Shown piece by piece: positions 10,381 through 19,084 of a stretch of 64,000 nt of DNA. Where the stretch lies: NCBI GenBank assembly GCA_902795265.1, contig CADBKM010000003.1:62001-126000 (forward strand). Direction: 5' to 3'. Source of the stretch: an uncultured Eubacteriales bacterium. Lineage in GTDB: Bacteria; Bacillota; Clostridia; Peptostreptococcales; Anaerovoracaceae. The notes under the pieces were generated by a model. The model was given only the letters and a program-made list of their open reading frames with translations, searched no databases and was not told where the DNA came from. Position 1 is the stretch's first letter. The number at the start of each line of letters is the position of its first letter. The position numbers and the translations under genes are program-made.

Positions 10381-10699
10381 AGAACTCGATCTCGTCGAAC
10401 TTATTGAAAAAGACATTTCGGCTTTTGATGAAGTCAGCAGATTTCCAGGTATAGGACTTACAGGCAACATCCAGAAAGTTATCGGAATGGATGTGCAGGA
10501 TTCCGGGATAAAGATAAGTGAAGATGACGGAGAGCTGACTATCAGCTTCGGGATCATCGTTTATTTCGGGGTCAACATACCTCAGCTTTGCTACGACATA
10601 CAGTCAAAAGTTAAAAAAGACGTAGAAGATAACACCGGACTTACAGTCAGGGCAGTCAACATCCGCGTTGAGGGCCTTGACAAGAAGGAGCAGATTTGA
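10373..10699 (+). CDS. Asp23/Gls24 family envelope stress protein
   Basis: A 108-residue Asp23 (alkaline shock protein 23) family protein. The fold is short and soluble: ISFGIIVYFGVNIPQLCYDI and a C-terminal TGLTVRAVNIRVEGL are typical. Members in Firmicutes localise near the membrane with partners such as AmaP, or, as here, sit next to nusB (YqhY type) where they have been connected with fatty-acid or envelope homeostasis. It overlaps the upstream CorC gene by 8 bases and nusB by 4 bases (TTGA), so it is embedded in the operon. Confidence 0.88.
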   Translation: MNEELDLVELIEKDISAFDEVSRFPGIGLTGNIQKVIGMDVQDSGIKISEDDGELTISFGIIVYFGVNIPQLCYDIQSKVKKDVEDNTGLTVRAVNIRVEGLDKKEQI

Positions 10700-11088
10700 A
10701 AAGAGAAGATATCAGAGAAATAACGATGCAGCTCGTTTATCAGATGGATATTACCGAAGACTTTAAAGTTGACGATCTTTCCATTGTTGACGAAAACTTG
10801 AAAGCTGCAAGCAAAAAGCAGGCGTCTGAAACACTTCGCGCTGTGCAGGACCATCACGAAGAGATAGACAGAGTCATCAGCGAAAATCTCGACAAATGGT
10901 CGCTCGAGAGGATAGCAAAGACTGATCTTGCCATCCTCAGGACTGCTGTAGCCGAGATGCTGTATGTTGACAGCATTCCTGTCAGTGTTTCGATCAACGA
11001 AGCTGTCAATCTTGCAAAGAAGTACGGCGATGAGCGTTCTTATGCATTCATCAATTCCGTACTCGGAAAGATATCACGAAGCATCTGA
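10696..11088 (+). CDS. nusB: Transcription antitermination factor NusB
   Basis: NusB with NusE (S10) binds boxA RNA and supports antitermination of rRNA operons. The 130-residue product is all-helical with the conserved IAKTDLAILRTAVAEMLY and VSINEAVNLAKKYGDERSYAFIN-like C-terminal signature. The start is a TTG whose last bases form the TGA stop of asp23; AAGGAG lies 5 bases upstream. The order asp23-nusB-xseA-xseB-ispA matches the Bacillus yqhY-nusB-folD-xseAB-ispA arrangement with folD replaced by a TsaD paralogue. Confidence 0.92.
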   Translation: MKREDIREITMQLVYQMDITEDFKVDDLSIVDENLKAASKKQASETLRAVQDHHEEIDRVISENLDKWSLERIAKTDLAILRTAVAEMLYVDSIPVSVSINEAVNLAKKYGDERSYAFINSVLGKISRSI

Positions 11089-11090
11089 AC

Positions 11091-12092
11091 ATGAACGGAT
11101 TATTTCTGGGCTTGGATACTTCCAACTACCGCACGTCAGCAGCGCTTATCGACAGTGAAGGGCAGATCATCGCCCAAAAAGCAGTGCTGCTTGAAGTGCC
11201 TGAAGGCAAACGCGGGCTTAGGCAGTCCGAAGCGTTTTTCATGCACAGCAACAGACTTCCTGCATATATAGATGAGCTGTTTGCAGATAACGATCCTTCA
11301 GCCATAAAGGCAGTCGGAGTATCTGAAAGACCACGAAGAATCGAAGGTTCGTACATGCCGTGCTTTCTGGCGGGCGTTAATGCAGCCCGCGAGATCGCGG
11401 CTTCACTGCGGATCCCATTATACGGCTTTTCACATCAGGAAGGGCATGCTGCAGCTGTAATTGAAAGCGAAGGCGGAATTCCTGCATCTGAAATGCTGTT
11501 TTTTCATCTTAGCGGAGGTACTACCGAAGCGCTCCTCTGCAGGCCGGACGATTCGGGCTACAGCATGACTATCGTCGGAGGCACAAAAGACATTTCCGTC
11601 GGTCAGCTGCTTGACAGATTCGGTGTTGCCATGGGCATGCCGTTTCCTGCAGGCTCGTACCTTGACGATCTGGCATACGGGGAGCTGGAAAAACGCGGTT
11701 TTGATACCCGCTCAATAAAAAAGACGGGAGTTCTCCCTAAACTGAAGATCAATGACGGTTATTTCAACCTTTCAGGGGCAGAAACCAGACTCATGAAGTA
11801 TGCCGAAGATGATCACGGCATATCTCAGGCTAATGTAACTGCCGAGCTGTTTGCCTCAATCACCGATCTTCTGGTCAGAGACAACCGGTATCTGAGTGAG
11901 AAATTCGTAACCGATCTTACTTATATGGCAGGCGGAGTGGCGTCGAGCCGGAGCTTCCGTGAACTTGTAAAACGTGGAACCAACAGCGGCATCCGTTTCG
12001 GTGACCCTGAACTGTCAGGAGACAACGCAGCAGGCATTGCACTGCTCGCAAAGAGGAGATATGAAACCGGTAACTGTATCGCAGGTAAATGA
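11091..12092 (+). CDS. TsaD/Kae1-like ASKHA ATPase paralogue
   Basis: A 333-residue protein of the Kae1/TsaD (O-sialoglycoprotein endopeptidase-like) family. The N-terminus LGLDTSNYRTSAALID is the ASKHA phosphate-binding strand, HQEGH matches the metal-binding HxEGH, LSGGTTEALL is the second phosphate loop, and GDPELSGDNAAGIALL supplies the late aspartate. It differs from true TsaD in the segment after the first strand (GKRGLRQSEAFFMHSN), so I do not assign t6A synthesis; a genuine tsaD is expected elsewhere. The 3' end overlaps xseA by 32 bases. Clostridia often carry this second copy; its role is not known to me. Confidence 0.75.
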   Translation: MNGLFLGLDTSNYRTSAALIDSEGQIIAQKAVLLEVPEGKRGLRQSEAFFMHSNRLPAYIDELFADNDPSAIKAVGVSERPRRIEGSYMPCFLAGVNAAREIAASLRIPLYGFSHQEGHAAAVIESEGGIPASEMLFFHLSGGTTEALLCRPDDSGYSMTIVGGTKDISVGQLLDRFGVAMGMPFPAGSYLDDLAYGELEKRGFDTRSIKKTGVLPKLKINDGYFNLSGAETRLMKYAEDDHGISQANVTAELFASITDLLVRDNRYLSEKFVTDLTYMAGGVASSRSFRELVKRGTNSGIRFGDPELSGDNAAGIALLAKRRYETGNCIAGK

Positions 12093-13203
12093 ATATATAG
12101 CCAAGAAACTGCGCGATGATCTCAATCTGCGCGGTCTTGCAGTAGAAGGGGAAGTGTCTGGCCTGAGCAGAAGCGGTCAGCATTATTATCTGACACTGAA
12201 AGATGCAGAGAGTCAGATACGTTGCGCTATCTGGGGTTCGAATGCCGCCAGGATCGACATGTCTCTCGTTCAAAATGGCAAAAAGATCGTAGCAGTCTGT
12301 GATATCAGCCCGTATGCGAAGGGCGGTACATATTCCTTAAGCATCAGGTACGTTGAAGCACTGGGCGAAGGGGATCTCGCTGCCGAGTTCAGACGTGTAA
12401 AGGAAAAACTCGAAAAAGAAGGGCTGTTTGACAAAAAGTATAAGAAGCCTATCCCTGAATTCCCATACAGAATAGGCGTAGTTACATCTCCAACCGGAGC
12501 AGCTATAGAGGACATCCGCAAAATCATTACTGCAAAGAACGATTTTACAGATATCCTCATTTTCCCGGCTGCTGTTCAGGGAATAGCGGCTGTAAACAGC
12601 ATCTGTGACGGCATAAGAGCCGCCAACAGCTTAAACCGCAACGGAATAAAGATCGATACTCTGATAGTCGGAAGAGGAGGCGGCTCTCCGGAAGACCTCG
12701 CAGCTTTCAACGACGAAAAGATCGCACGCGAAATATTCGCATCGGAAATACCTGTCATCAGTGCTGTCGGACATGAGATCGATTTTTCCATAAGCGACTT
12801 TGTTGCAGATGCCAGGGCCGAAACCCCAACAGCTGCGGCAGACATGGCCGTCATGGATACGTTCCGGCTCAAAGAAGAGATAGCGCGCAGCAAAGAGATA
12901 CTTGCAGCTTCAATGAGTCAGAAACTTGAAGCCGAAAAAAGGGTGCTTGACAGCGGAAAAGCTCTGCTCAGCGCCAATATACGCTCAAAGATCGCCGAAT
13001 CATCAGCTGCCGTTGATAAAGCGGTGATCATGCTTAGAGAAAACGATCCGCGCAGAATATTTGAAAAAGGTTTTGCGGCTGTTACCGACAAAAACGGCCG
13101 TATTGTGCCTGAAGCCGCAATGGTGATCAAGGGCGGTGAATACGATATCATAATGAGTGACGGACGCTTCAGCGCCGAAGTCACGGATGTTGATCTTAAT
13201 TAA
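12061..13203 (+). CDS. xseA: Exodeoxyribonuclease VII large subunit
   Basis: Catalytic subunit of the single-strand-specific exonuclease VII, 380 residues. It opens with the OB-fold KPVTVSQVNEYIAKKL and EGEVSGLSRSGQHYYLTLKD, followed by the core with FPYRIGVVTSPTGAAIEDI, LIVGRGGGSPEDLAAFNDE and VISAVGHEIDFSISDFVAD, then a long coiled-coil. It is shorter than the Escherichia coli protein (456 residues), mainly in the coiled-coil. The ATG at 12061 sits 5 bases after GAGGAG inside the end of the preceding gene; the ORF could extend upstream to 11974, but that part is not XseA-like. Confidence 0.93.
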   Translation: MKPVTVSQVNEYIAKKLRDDLNLRGLAVEGEVSGLSRSGQHYYLTLKDAESQIRCAIWGSNAARIDMSLVQNGKKIVAVCDISPYAKGGTYSLSIRYVEALGEGDLAAEFRRVKEKLEKEGLFDKKYKKPIPEFPYRIGVVTSPTGAAIEDIRKIITAKNDFTDILIFPAAVQGIAAVNSICDGIRAANSLNRNGIKIDTLIVGRGGGSPEDLAAFNDEKIAREIFASEIPVISAVGHEIDFSISDFVADARAETPTAAADMAVMDTFRLKEEIARSKEILAASMSQKLEAEKRVLDSGKALLSANIRSKIAESSAAVDKAVIMLRENDPRRIFEKGFAAVTDKNGRIVPEAAMVIKGGEYDIIMSDGRFSAEVTDVDLN

Positions 13204-13218
13204 CGGAAAGGTCATGAC

Positions 13219-13425
13219 ATGGCAGAGAAAACATTTACGGAATCATTGAAGGATCTTCAGAAAGCTGCTGCGGATATCGGCAGACAGGCAACTACTCTCG
13301 AAGATTCTCTCAGACTGTTTGATGAGGGAATGAAAGAAGCAGAATACTGCAGAAAGGTCCTTGAAAGTGCCGCGCAGAAGATCCAGCTTTATGAGAACGG
13401 GGAGATCAAAGATGCTGAGTTTTAA
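13219..13425 (+). CDS. xseB: Exodeoxyribonuclease VII small subunit
   Basis: 68-residue helical-hairpin subunit of exonuclease VII that binds the XseA coiled coil. The typical pattern is present: FTESLKDLQKAAADIG, LEDSLRLFDEGMKEAEYCRK and a C-terminal IQLYENGEIKDAEF. It starts 15 bases after xseA with GGAAAGG upstream and overlaps ispA by 14 bases. Confidence 0.92.
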   Translation: MAEKTFTESLKDLQKAAADIGRQATTLEDSLRLFDEGMKEAEYCRKVLESAAQKIQLYENGEIKDAEF

Positions 13426-14302
13426 CGAGTACAAAGATCTTATCAATTCACACCTGACTGATCTCATAGCCGATCCGGGAGAGGAAGCTGCTGTTCTGGC
13501 TGATGCCATGCGCTACAGTCTTGAAGTCGGCGGAAAACGTCTCAGGCCGGTACTTCTTCTGGCATCGTGCGATTTTGCCGGCGGTGAAATCATGGAAGCG
13601 CTTCCATACGCGCTCTCGCTTGAATACATCCATACATATTCGCTTATCCACGACGATCTTCCGGCGATGGATAATGACGATCTAAGAAGAGGCAAACCTA
13701 CGAGTCACAAGGTTTTCGGCGAAGCCATGGCCATACTTGCCGGCGACGCTCTGCTTTCGACTGCGGCCGAGACTGTAACAGGCGCTCCGCTTGCCTTCGC
13801 AGGGATACCAGTAAAAATGGCTGCACACATAAGGGCTGCTCACGAGATAATGTCGCGTGCCGGCGCCACGGGAATGATAGCAGGGCAGACCGCTGATATC
13901 AGAGGCGAAAGCCTCGAGCCTGACGCTGATCTGATCAGATATATAGAACTTCACAAGACTGCTGATCTTATCACGGCTCCTGTACGTGCAGGACTCATGC
14001 TTGCCGAAGCTGATGATGACATGCTCAGCGCTTTTACAACATACGCGCTCGACATCGGTGTCGCTTTCCAGATACTTGACGATATTCTCGACATAGAAGG
14101 GGATCAGGCCCTGATGGGTAAGACCCTCGGCAAAGATGCTGAGCAGGGAAAGTGTAATTACGCATATGTACACGGCATTGATGCTGCCAAAGAAGAGCTC
14201 CACAGACTTACTGCAGAAGCTAAAGATGCTCTTTCTCCTTATGGAGACAAAGCTTCATTCTTCATGTCGCTGGCCGACTCACTTGAGATAAGGAATCACT
14301 GA
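13412..14302 (+). CDS. ispA: Polyprenyl (farnesyl) diphosphate synthase
   Basis: Short-chain trans-prenyltransferase condensing IPP with DMAPP/GPP, feeding undecaprenyl phosphate and quinone-type lipids. In 296 residues I see GGKRLRPVLLLAS, the first aspartate-rich motif as DDLPAMDND, GQTADIRGE, the lysine of LHKTADLI, and the second aspartate-rich motif in FQILDDILDIEGD. The ATG at 13412 has GGGGAG 7 bases upstream and lies inside xseB; the frame from 13361 extends into xseB and is not family-like. The stop overlaps tlyA by one base. The exact product length cannot be fixed from sequence. Confidence 0.92.
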   Translation: MLSFNEYKDLINSHLTDLIADPGEEAAVLADAMRYSLEVGGKRLRPVLLLASCDFAGGEIMEALPYALSLEYIHTYSLIHDDLPAMDNDDLRRGKPTSHKVFGEAMAILAGDALLSTAAETVTGAPLAFAGIPVKMAAHIRAAHEIMSRAGATGMIAGQTADIRGESLEPDADLIRYIELHKTADLITAPVRAGLMLAEADDDMLSAFTTYALDIGVAFQILDDILDIEGDQALMGKTLGKDAEQGKCNYAYVHGIDAAKEELHRLTAEAKDALSPYGDKASFFMSLADSLEIRNH

Positions 14303-15096
14303 TGAAAGAAAGACTTGACGTACTTCTTGTTAATAACGGACTGGCGGAATCACGCGAGAAAGCCAAACGGACTATAATGGCCGGTCTCGTTACTGTAGAC
14401 GGCCGTCTTGAAGATAAGCCGGGGAGCCGCTTCGACATCGATTCGGATGTCCGGGTCAAAGGCCGTGAATGCCCATATGTCAGCAGAGGCGGTCTCAAAC
14501 TTGAAAAGGCAATAAAAGAGTGGGGAGTTTCCTGCAATGACGCAGTCTGTATAGACATGGGAGCGTCTACGGGCGGGTTCACTGACTGCATGCTCCAGCA
14601 CGGCGCAAAAAAGGTGTATGCGATAGATGTCGGCTACGGACAGCTTGACTATAAGCTCAGAAGCGATGAACGAGTTGTCAACATGGAGAAGACCAACATA
14701 CGGTATCTCGACACTTCACTTATTGAGGAGCCTATCGACCTGATATCGATCGATGTCAGCTTCATATCAGTAAAGCATATGTTTCCTGTTGCTGCCAGGG
14801 TGCTGGCCGAAGACGGGCAGATTCTCTGTCTTGTAAAACCGCAGTTTGAGGCAGGCAGGGATCAGGTAGGAAAGGGCGGTATCGTAAGGGAGACGTCGGT
14901 CCATGAAGACGTTATAAACAACGTTATCGGATATGCGGAAGAAAACGACCTTTATGCTCAGCAGCTTTCATACTCACCTATAAAAGGAACTAAAGGAAAT
15001 ATAGAATATTTGCTTTTACTTTCACGTAAAAAGTGCGATAATAAGCTAGGTGTGAGTGAAGTCGTCAAAGCTTCACACACAGGCTTAAACAAATAA
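14302..15096 (+). CDS. tlyA: TlyA/YqxC-family rRNA methyltransferase
   Basis: 264-residue protein with an N-terminal S4 RNA-binding domain (RLDVLLVNNGLAESREKAKR) and a Rossmann FtsJ-type methyltransferase domain with SAM motif DMGASTGGFTDCMLQ, AIDVGYGQLDYKLR and SIDVSFISVKHM. TlyA of mycobacteria makes 2'-O-methylcytidines in 16S and 23S rRNA, and older texts list the family as hemolysin A. The order ispA-tlyA is common in Firmicutes, where dxs, argR and recN often follow; none of these follows here. Confidence 0.9.
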   Translation: MKERLDVLLVNNGLAESREKAKRTIMAGLVTVDGRLEDKPGSRFDIDSDVRVKGRECPYVSRGGLKLEKAIKEWGVSCNDAVCIDMGASTGGFTDCMLQHGAKKVYAIDVGYGQLDYKLRSDERVVNMEKTNIRYLDTSLIEEPIDLISIDVSFISVKHMFPVAARVLAEDGQILCLVKPQFEAGRDQVGKGGIVRETSVHEDVINNVIGYAEENDLYAQQLSYSPIKGTKGNIEYLLLLSRKKCDNKLGVSEVVKASHTGLNK

Positions 15097-15159
15097 AAAA
15101 AATAACTTTTTTATTAACCCAAAAGCTATCACAAAACAACAACATAAGGAGATTTTCAA

Positions 15160-16356
15160 ATGGAAGTTTCAAAAAGATGTGCAGCAATGCAGTTCTCGCC
15201 TATCAGAAGATTCAACGTATTCGCTTTTGAGGCCGAAAGAGAACATGGCAAAAAGGTCTATCGTCTCAACATCGGTCAGCCTGACATCGAGACACCTCCT
15301 TGCTTCATGGAAGCAATCAGGAACTTCGACAAGAAGGTAATCGCATATGCTGAGTCGCAGGGTATCGATGAACTGCGCGACGCTATGATCTACTACATGA
15401 AGAGAGACTTCGACATGGAGTATGAGAGAAAGGACATCCTGATCACAAACGGTGGTTCTGAAGCTCTTATTCTCGCTTTCACAGCTCTTCTCAATCCTGG
15501 AGATGAAGCACTGATCGCTGAGCCTTTCTACACAAACTACAACACATTCTGCAATGAGGTAAGCGGTGTACTCGTTCCTCTGACAACATCTGCAGAAGAC
15601 GGTTACAACTGGGCAAAGAGAGACCTCATCGAGGCTGCTATCACACCTAAGACAAAGGCAATCTGCTGCCTCTCGCCTGGTAACCCAACAGGAAGAGTTC
15701 TTACACTCGAAGACATGAAGCTCATCGGCGACATCGCTAAGGAGCACGACCTCTGGATCATCTCCGACGAAGTATACAGAGAGTTCGTATATGACGGCAG
15801 AGAAGCACACTCCTTCGGACAGCTTCCTGAAATCGCTGACAGAGTCGTTATCGTAGACTCCGTATCCAAGAGATGGTCTGCTTGCGGAGCAAGAGTCGGC
15901 GCTGCTATCTCCAAGAATGAAGAGTTCATGAGCGCACTCCTCAAGCTCGCTCAGGGCAGACTCTGCGTTCCTACACTCGAGCAGGTAGGCGCTGCTGCTC
16001 TCTACAGAATGGACAAGAGCTACTATGATGAAGCTAAGGCTGAGTATGAGGCAAGAAGAGACGCTGCTTATGAAGAGCTCTCCAAGATTCCTGGAATCGT
16101 TTGCCAGAAGCCTGCAGGTGCATTCTACATGACATGCAAGCTCCCTGTAGACAACATTGAGGACTTCCTGATGTTCATGCTCAAGGAATTCGATGACAAC
16201 GGTGAAACAGCAATGTTCGCACCAGCTCCTGGATTCTATGCAACAAAGGGACTCGGCGGGAACGAAATGCGTATTGCATACGTTCTGTCACCTGATAAGA
16301 TGAGAAGAGCATGCGAACTCATCAAGATGGGTGTTGCCGCTTACAACGCAAAGTAG
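15160..16356 (+). CDS. Class I/II pyridoxal-phosphate aminotransferase (aspartate aminotransferase-like)
   Basis: 398-residue PLP enzyme of fold type I. Visible are NIGQPDIETPP, the PLP-ring region NGGSEALI, CCLSPGNPTGRVL, SDEVYREFVYDG and the Schiff-base lysine in DSVSKRWSACGARVG. It has its own ribosome binding site (AAGGAG) and stands alone between tlyA and a terminator-like hairpin. A possible promoter lies inside the end of tlyA (TTTACT at 15015, 16-base spacer, GATAAT at 15037). Codon use is strongly biased towards a few C-ending codons and AAG/AGA, unlike its neighbours, which suggests very high expression. Substrate is not fixed; aspartate or an aromatic amino acid is possible. Confidence 0.85.
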   Translation: MEVSKRCAAMQFSPIRRFNVFAFEAEREHGKKVYRLNIGQPDIETPPCFMEAIRNFDKKVIAYAESQGIDELRDAMIYYMKRDFDMEYERKDILITNGGSEALILAFTALLNPGDEALIAEPFYTNYNTFCNEVSGVLVPLTTSAEDGYNWAKRDLIEAAITPKTKAICCLSPGNPTGRVLTLEDMKLIGDIAKEHDLWIISDEVYREFVYDGREAHSFGQLPEIADRVVIVDSVSKRWSACGARVGAAISKNEEFMSALLKLAQGRLCVPTLEQVGAAALYRMDKSYYDEAKAEYEARRDAAYEELSKIPGIVCQKPAGAFYMTCKLPVDNIEDFLMFMLKEFDDNGETAMFAPAPGFYATKGLGGNEMRIAYVLSPDKMRRACELIKMGVAAYNAK

Positions 16357-16380
16357 TATAGGCACCGAACAATTCACTTG

Positions 16381-16424
16381 AACTGGCGGTAGGGGGAATT
16401 TCGGTTCCCCCTACAGTTTATTTA
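16381..16424 (+). terminator. Hairpin terminator after the aminotransferase
   Basis: GTAGGGGGAA at 16389-16398 pairs perfectly with TTCCCCCTAC at 16405-16414 around a six-base loop, and flanking AACTG/CAGTT extends the stem. The following run (TTTATTTA) is short in T, so it may be a leaky terminator. It lies 18 bases before mutS and separates the aminotransferase from the repair operon. Confidence 0.65.
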
Positions 16425-16431
16425 GAGAACA

Positions 16432-19083
16432 ATGGCAGAAGCAAAACTTTCCCCAATGATGCAACAGTATATGGCAATCAAGGATGACTACAAGGATGCC
16501 ATCCTTATGTACCGTCTCGGTGATTTCTACGAGATGTTCTTTGATGATGCCATTCTTGTGTCAAGAGAACTCGAGCTTACGCTTACCGGCCGCAACTGCG
16601 GTCTTGAGGAAAGAGCGCCTATGTGCGGCGTGCCGTATCATTCAGTAGATCAATACATTGTAAGGCTGGTCAACAACGGACATAAGGTCGCCATATGCGA
16701 ACAGGTTGAAGACCCGGCAGAAGCGAAGGGCATAGTCAAGCGTGAGATCACCAGAGTCTATACGCCGGGAACACTCGATATTTATGACTCCTCAAGAGGA
16801 GAGAACAACATCTACATAGCATCAGCATGCATATCTGATGAGCTGACAGCTGTCGCTATGGCTGATATCAGTACAGGCGAACTCACCGCTTACGAGTACG
16901 AGACCGAAAAGGCGGGGAAGAAACTCTCATTCGAGCGCCTTTTAAACGACATTTCCGTAATGGACGTAAAGGAACTCGTGATCAGCGAGGAAATCGCGTC
17001 TGAGGTCGATTCTTCGCTTTCTGAGCATATGCTCAGTGTATATCTGGATGGCATCGACAGCTCTTATTTCAGATATCAGACCGCCAGAGATGTTCTCATG
17101 GACCAGTTCGGGGTTTCCTCTCTGATACCGCTCGACCTCGAGGGCAGGGAAGAAATGACTGCTGCCGTCGGAGCTCTGCTGATGTATCTCAGAGAGAACC
17201 AGAAAGGCGATCTCGATCAGTTCAGGGATATCAGCATAAAGCAGCATGACGGAGTCATGCACCTCGACAGATCCACACTCCGCAATCTCGAGCTTCTCGA
17301 GACCATCTATGACGGAGATGTAAAAGGATCACTGCTCGGAGTCATCGGTAAAACAAAAACCGCTATGGGCGGAAGACTGCTCCGTGCATGGCTCAGAGAA
17401 CCTCTGACCGACGTCACTGAAATCAGGAAGAGACTCGACGCTGTCGAAGAACTCAGGAACGATCCGGTCAGGTCAAACAATATTTCAAACTGTCTGAAAT
17501 ACATTTACGACTTCCAGAGGCTGACTGCCGCTGTCGCTACAGGACGTGCCGACGCGCGCGATCTTATAGCTCTCAAGAAAACACTGGCTCAGCTTCCGGA
17601 CATCAAATACGAACTTTCAGACACTTCGTCGTCGCTCCTGCGCTCACTCAATGAAGCGATAGAGGATTTCGGCGATCTTTACACACTTATAGAACGCTCC
17701 ATATGTGATGAACCTCCGATGGGCATCACAGACGGAGGAATAATAAAGTCCGGCTATTCGAAAGATCTCGACAGGCTCAAGGATTCCATTTCGGGTGCAA
17801 AGGAGTGGATCGCAAACCTCGAGAATACCGAGAAGGAGAGAACCGGCATCAAGACTCTCAGAGTCGGATACAACAAGGTCTTCGGCTACTATATCGATGT
17901 CAGCAAGGGCATGATAGACAAAGTACCTGAAGACTATATCAGAAAGCAGACTCTCGTTAACAACGAAAGATATATAACTCCTGAACTCAAGGAGAAAGAA
18001 GATCTTGTCCTCACGGCCGAGGCCAGGATCAACAAAATCGAATACGAAGAATTCCGCAGGATCAGATCTGCGATTGAACCATACATTACAAAGCTTCAGA
18101 CTGCTTCCTCAGCAGTAGCCGCTCTTGACGTCCTGATCTCGTTTGCGAAAACGGCTGCATCAAACGGCTATGTAAAGCCTGAGGTCAACAACGGAGATGT
18201 CATAGATATCAGACGCGGAAGGCATCCTGCCGTAGAACAGCTGCTCGGTGCCGGCATGTTCGTTTCTAACGATACGCTTATCGACATGAGCAGCCGCAGC
18301 ATGCTTATAATTACGGGTCCTAACATGTCAGGTAAATCCACCTACATGCGTCAGACCGCCATTATAGTTCTGATGGCTCAGATAGGATGTTTTGTACCGG
18401 CCGACAGCGCAGTCATCGGAGTGACCGACCGCATTTTCACGAGGATAGGCGCTTCTGACAACCTTGCGTACGGACAGTCAACATTCTATATCGAGATGAG
18501 CGAGCTGGCAGGCATACTCCGAAACGCTACTCCAAGGAGCCTGATCATCCTTGATGAGATCGGAAGAGGCACCAGCACATTCGACGGTCTTTCGATCGCG
18601 TGGGCTACCGCCTCGTATCTTGCTGATCCGGCACACAGAGTCAGAACGATGTTCGCGACTCATTATCATGAGCTTACAGAGCTCGAAGATGAGAAAGAGG
18701 GCATCCACAATCTCTCTGTTGCCGCTGCAGAAGACGGCAACGATGTGGTATTCCTGCACAATATCATCGAGGGCCCGGCAAGCAAGAGTTACGGCATACA
18801 TGTTGCCCGCATTGCCGGCATCCCTGAAGTCATCCGCAGAGACGCCAGGATCAAGCTCAACGAGCTCGAGACTCTGTCCGCGGAGGTGCGCGGTGACAAT
18901 TCGGGCAGGTCAGAACAGATGTCGTTCATGACAGAAGATCTGATCGAAGAAGGCGTAAGTGCTGATGCGGCAAAATACAGACATCTGGCATCAAAAATAT
19001 CCGATATAGATATAAATACGATGACGCCTGTCTCAGCTCTTGTGAAGCTGCAGGAAATCATCGAAGAGGTCAATAACAACTGA
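16432..19083 (+). CDS. mutS: DNA mismatch repair ATPase MutS
   Basis: Recognises mismatches and small loops and starts repair with MutL. The 883-residue protein has the mismatch-binding domain with the aromatic-Glu wedge motif in YRLGDFYEMFFDDA, connector and lever domains, the Walker A GPNMSGKSTYMRQ at about residue 629, and the ATPase signature LDEIGRGTSTFDGLSIAWA with MFATHYHELTE. The start at 16432 lies just after the terminator-like hairpin; no strong SD is visible (TTTAGAGAACA), which may mean low translation. mutL starts one base after its stop. Confidence 0.96.
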   Translation: MAEAKLSPMMQQYMAIKDDYKDAILMYRLGDFYEMFFDDAILVSRELELTLTGRNCGLEERAPMCGVPYHSVDQYIVRLVNNGHKVAICEQVEDPAEAKGIVKREITRVYTPGTLDIYDSSRGENNIYIASACISDELTAVAMADISTGELTAYEYETEKAGKKLSFERLLNDISVMDVKELVISEEIASEVDSSLSEHMLSVYLDGIDSSYFRYQTARDVLMDQFGVSSLIPLDLEGREEMTAAVGALLMYLRENQKGDLDQFRDISIKQHDGVMHLDRSTLRNLELLETIYDGDVKGSLLGVIGKTKTAMGGRLLRAWLREPLTDVTEIRKRLDAVEELRNDPVRSNNISNCLKYIYDFQRLTAAVATGRADARDLIALKKTLAQLPDIKYELSDTSSSLLRSLNEAIEDFGDLYTLIERSICDEPPMGITDGGIIKSGYSKDLDRLKDSISGAKEWIANLENTEKERTGIKTLRVGYNKVFGYYIDVSKGMIDKVPEDYIRKQTLVNNERYITPELKEKEDLVLTAEARINKIEYEEFRRIRSAIEPYITKLQTASSAVAALDVLISFAKTAASNGYVKPEVNNGDVIDIRRGRHPAVEQLLGAGMFVSNDTLIDMSSRSMLIITGPNMSGKSTYMRQTAIIVLMAQIGCFVPADSAVIGVTDRIFTRIGASDNLAYGQSTFYIEMSELAGILRNATPRSLIILDEIGRGTSTFDGLSIAWATASYLADPAHRVRTMFATHYHELTELEDEKEGIHNLSVAAAEDGNDVVFLHNIIEGPASKSYGIHVARIAGIPEVIRRDARIKLNELETLSAEVRGDNSGRSEQMSFMTEDLIEEGVSADAAKYRHLASKISDIDINTMTPVSALVKLQEIIEEVNNN

Positions 19084-19084
19084 T

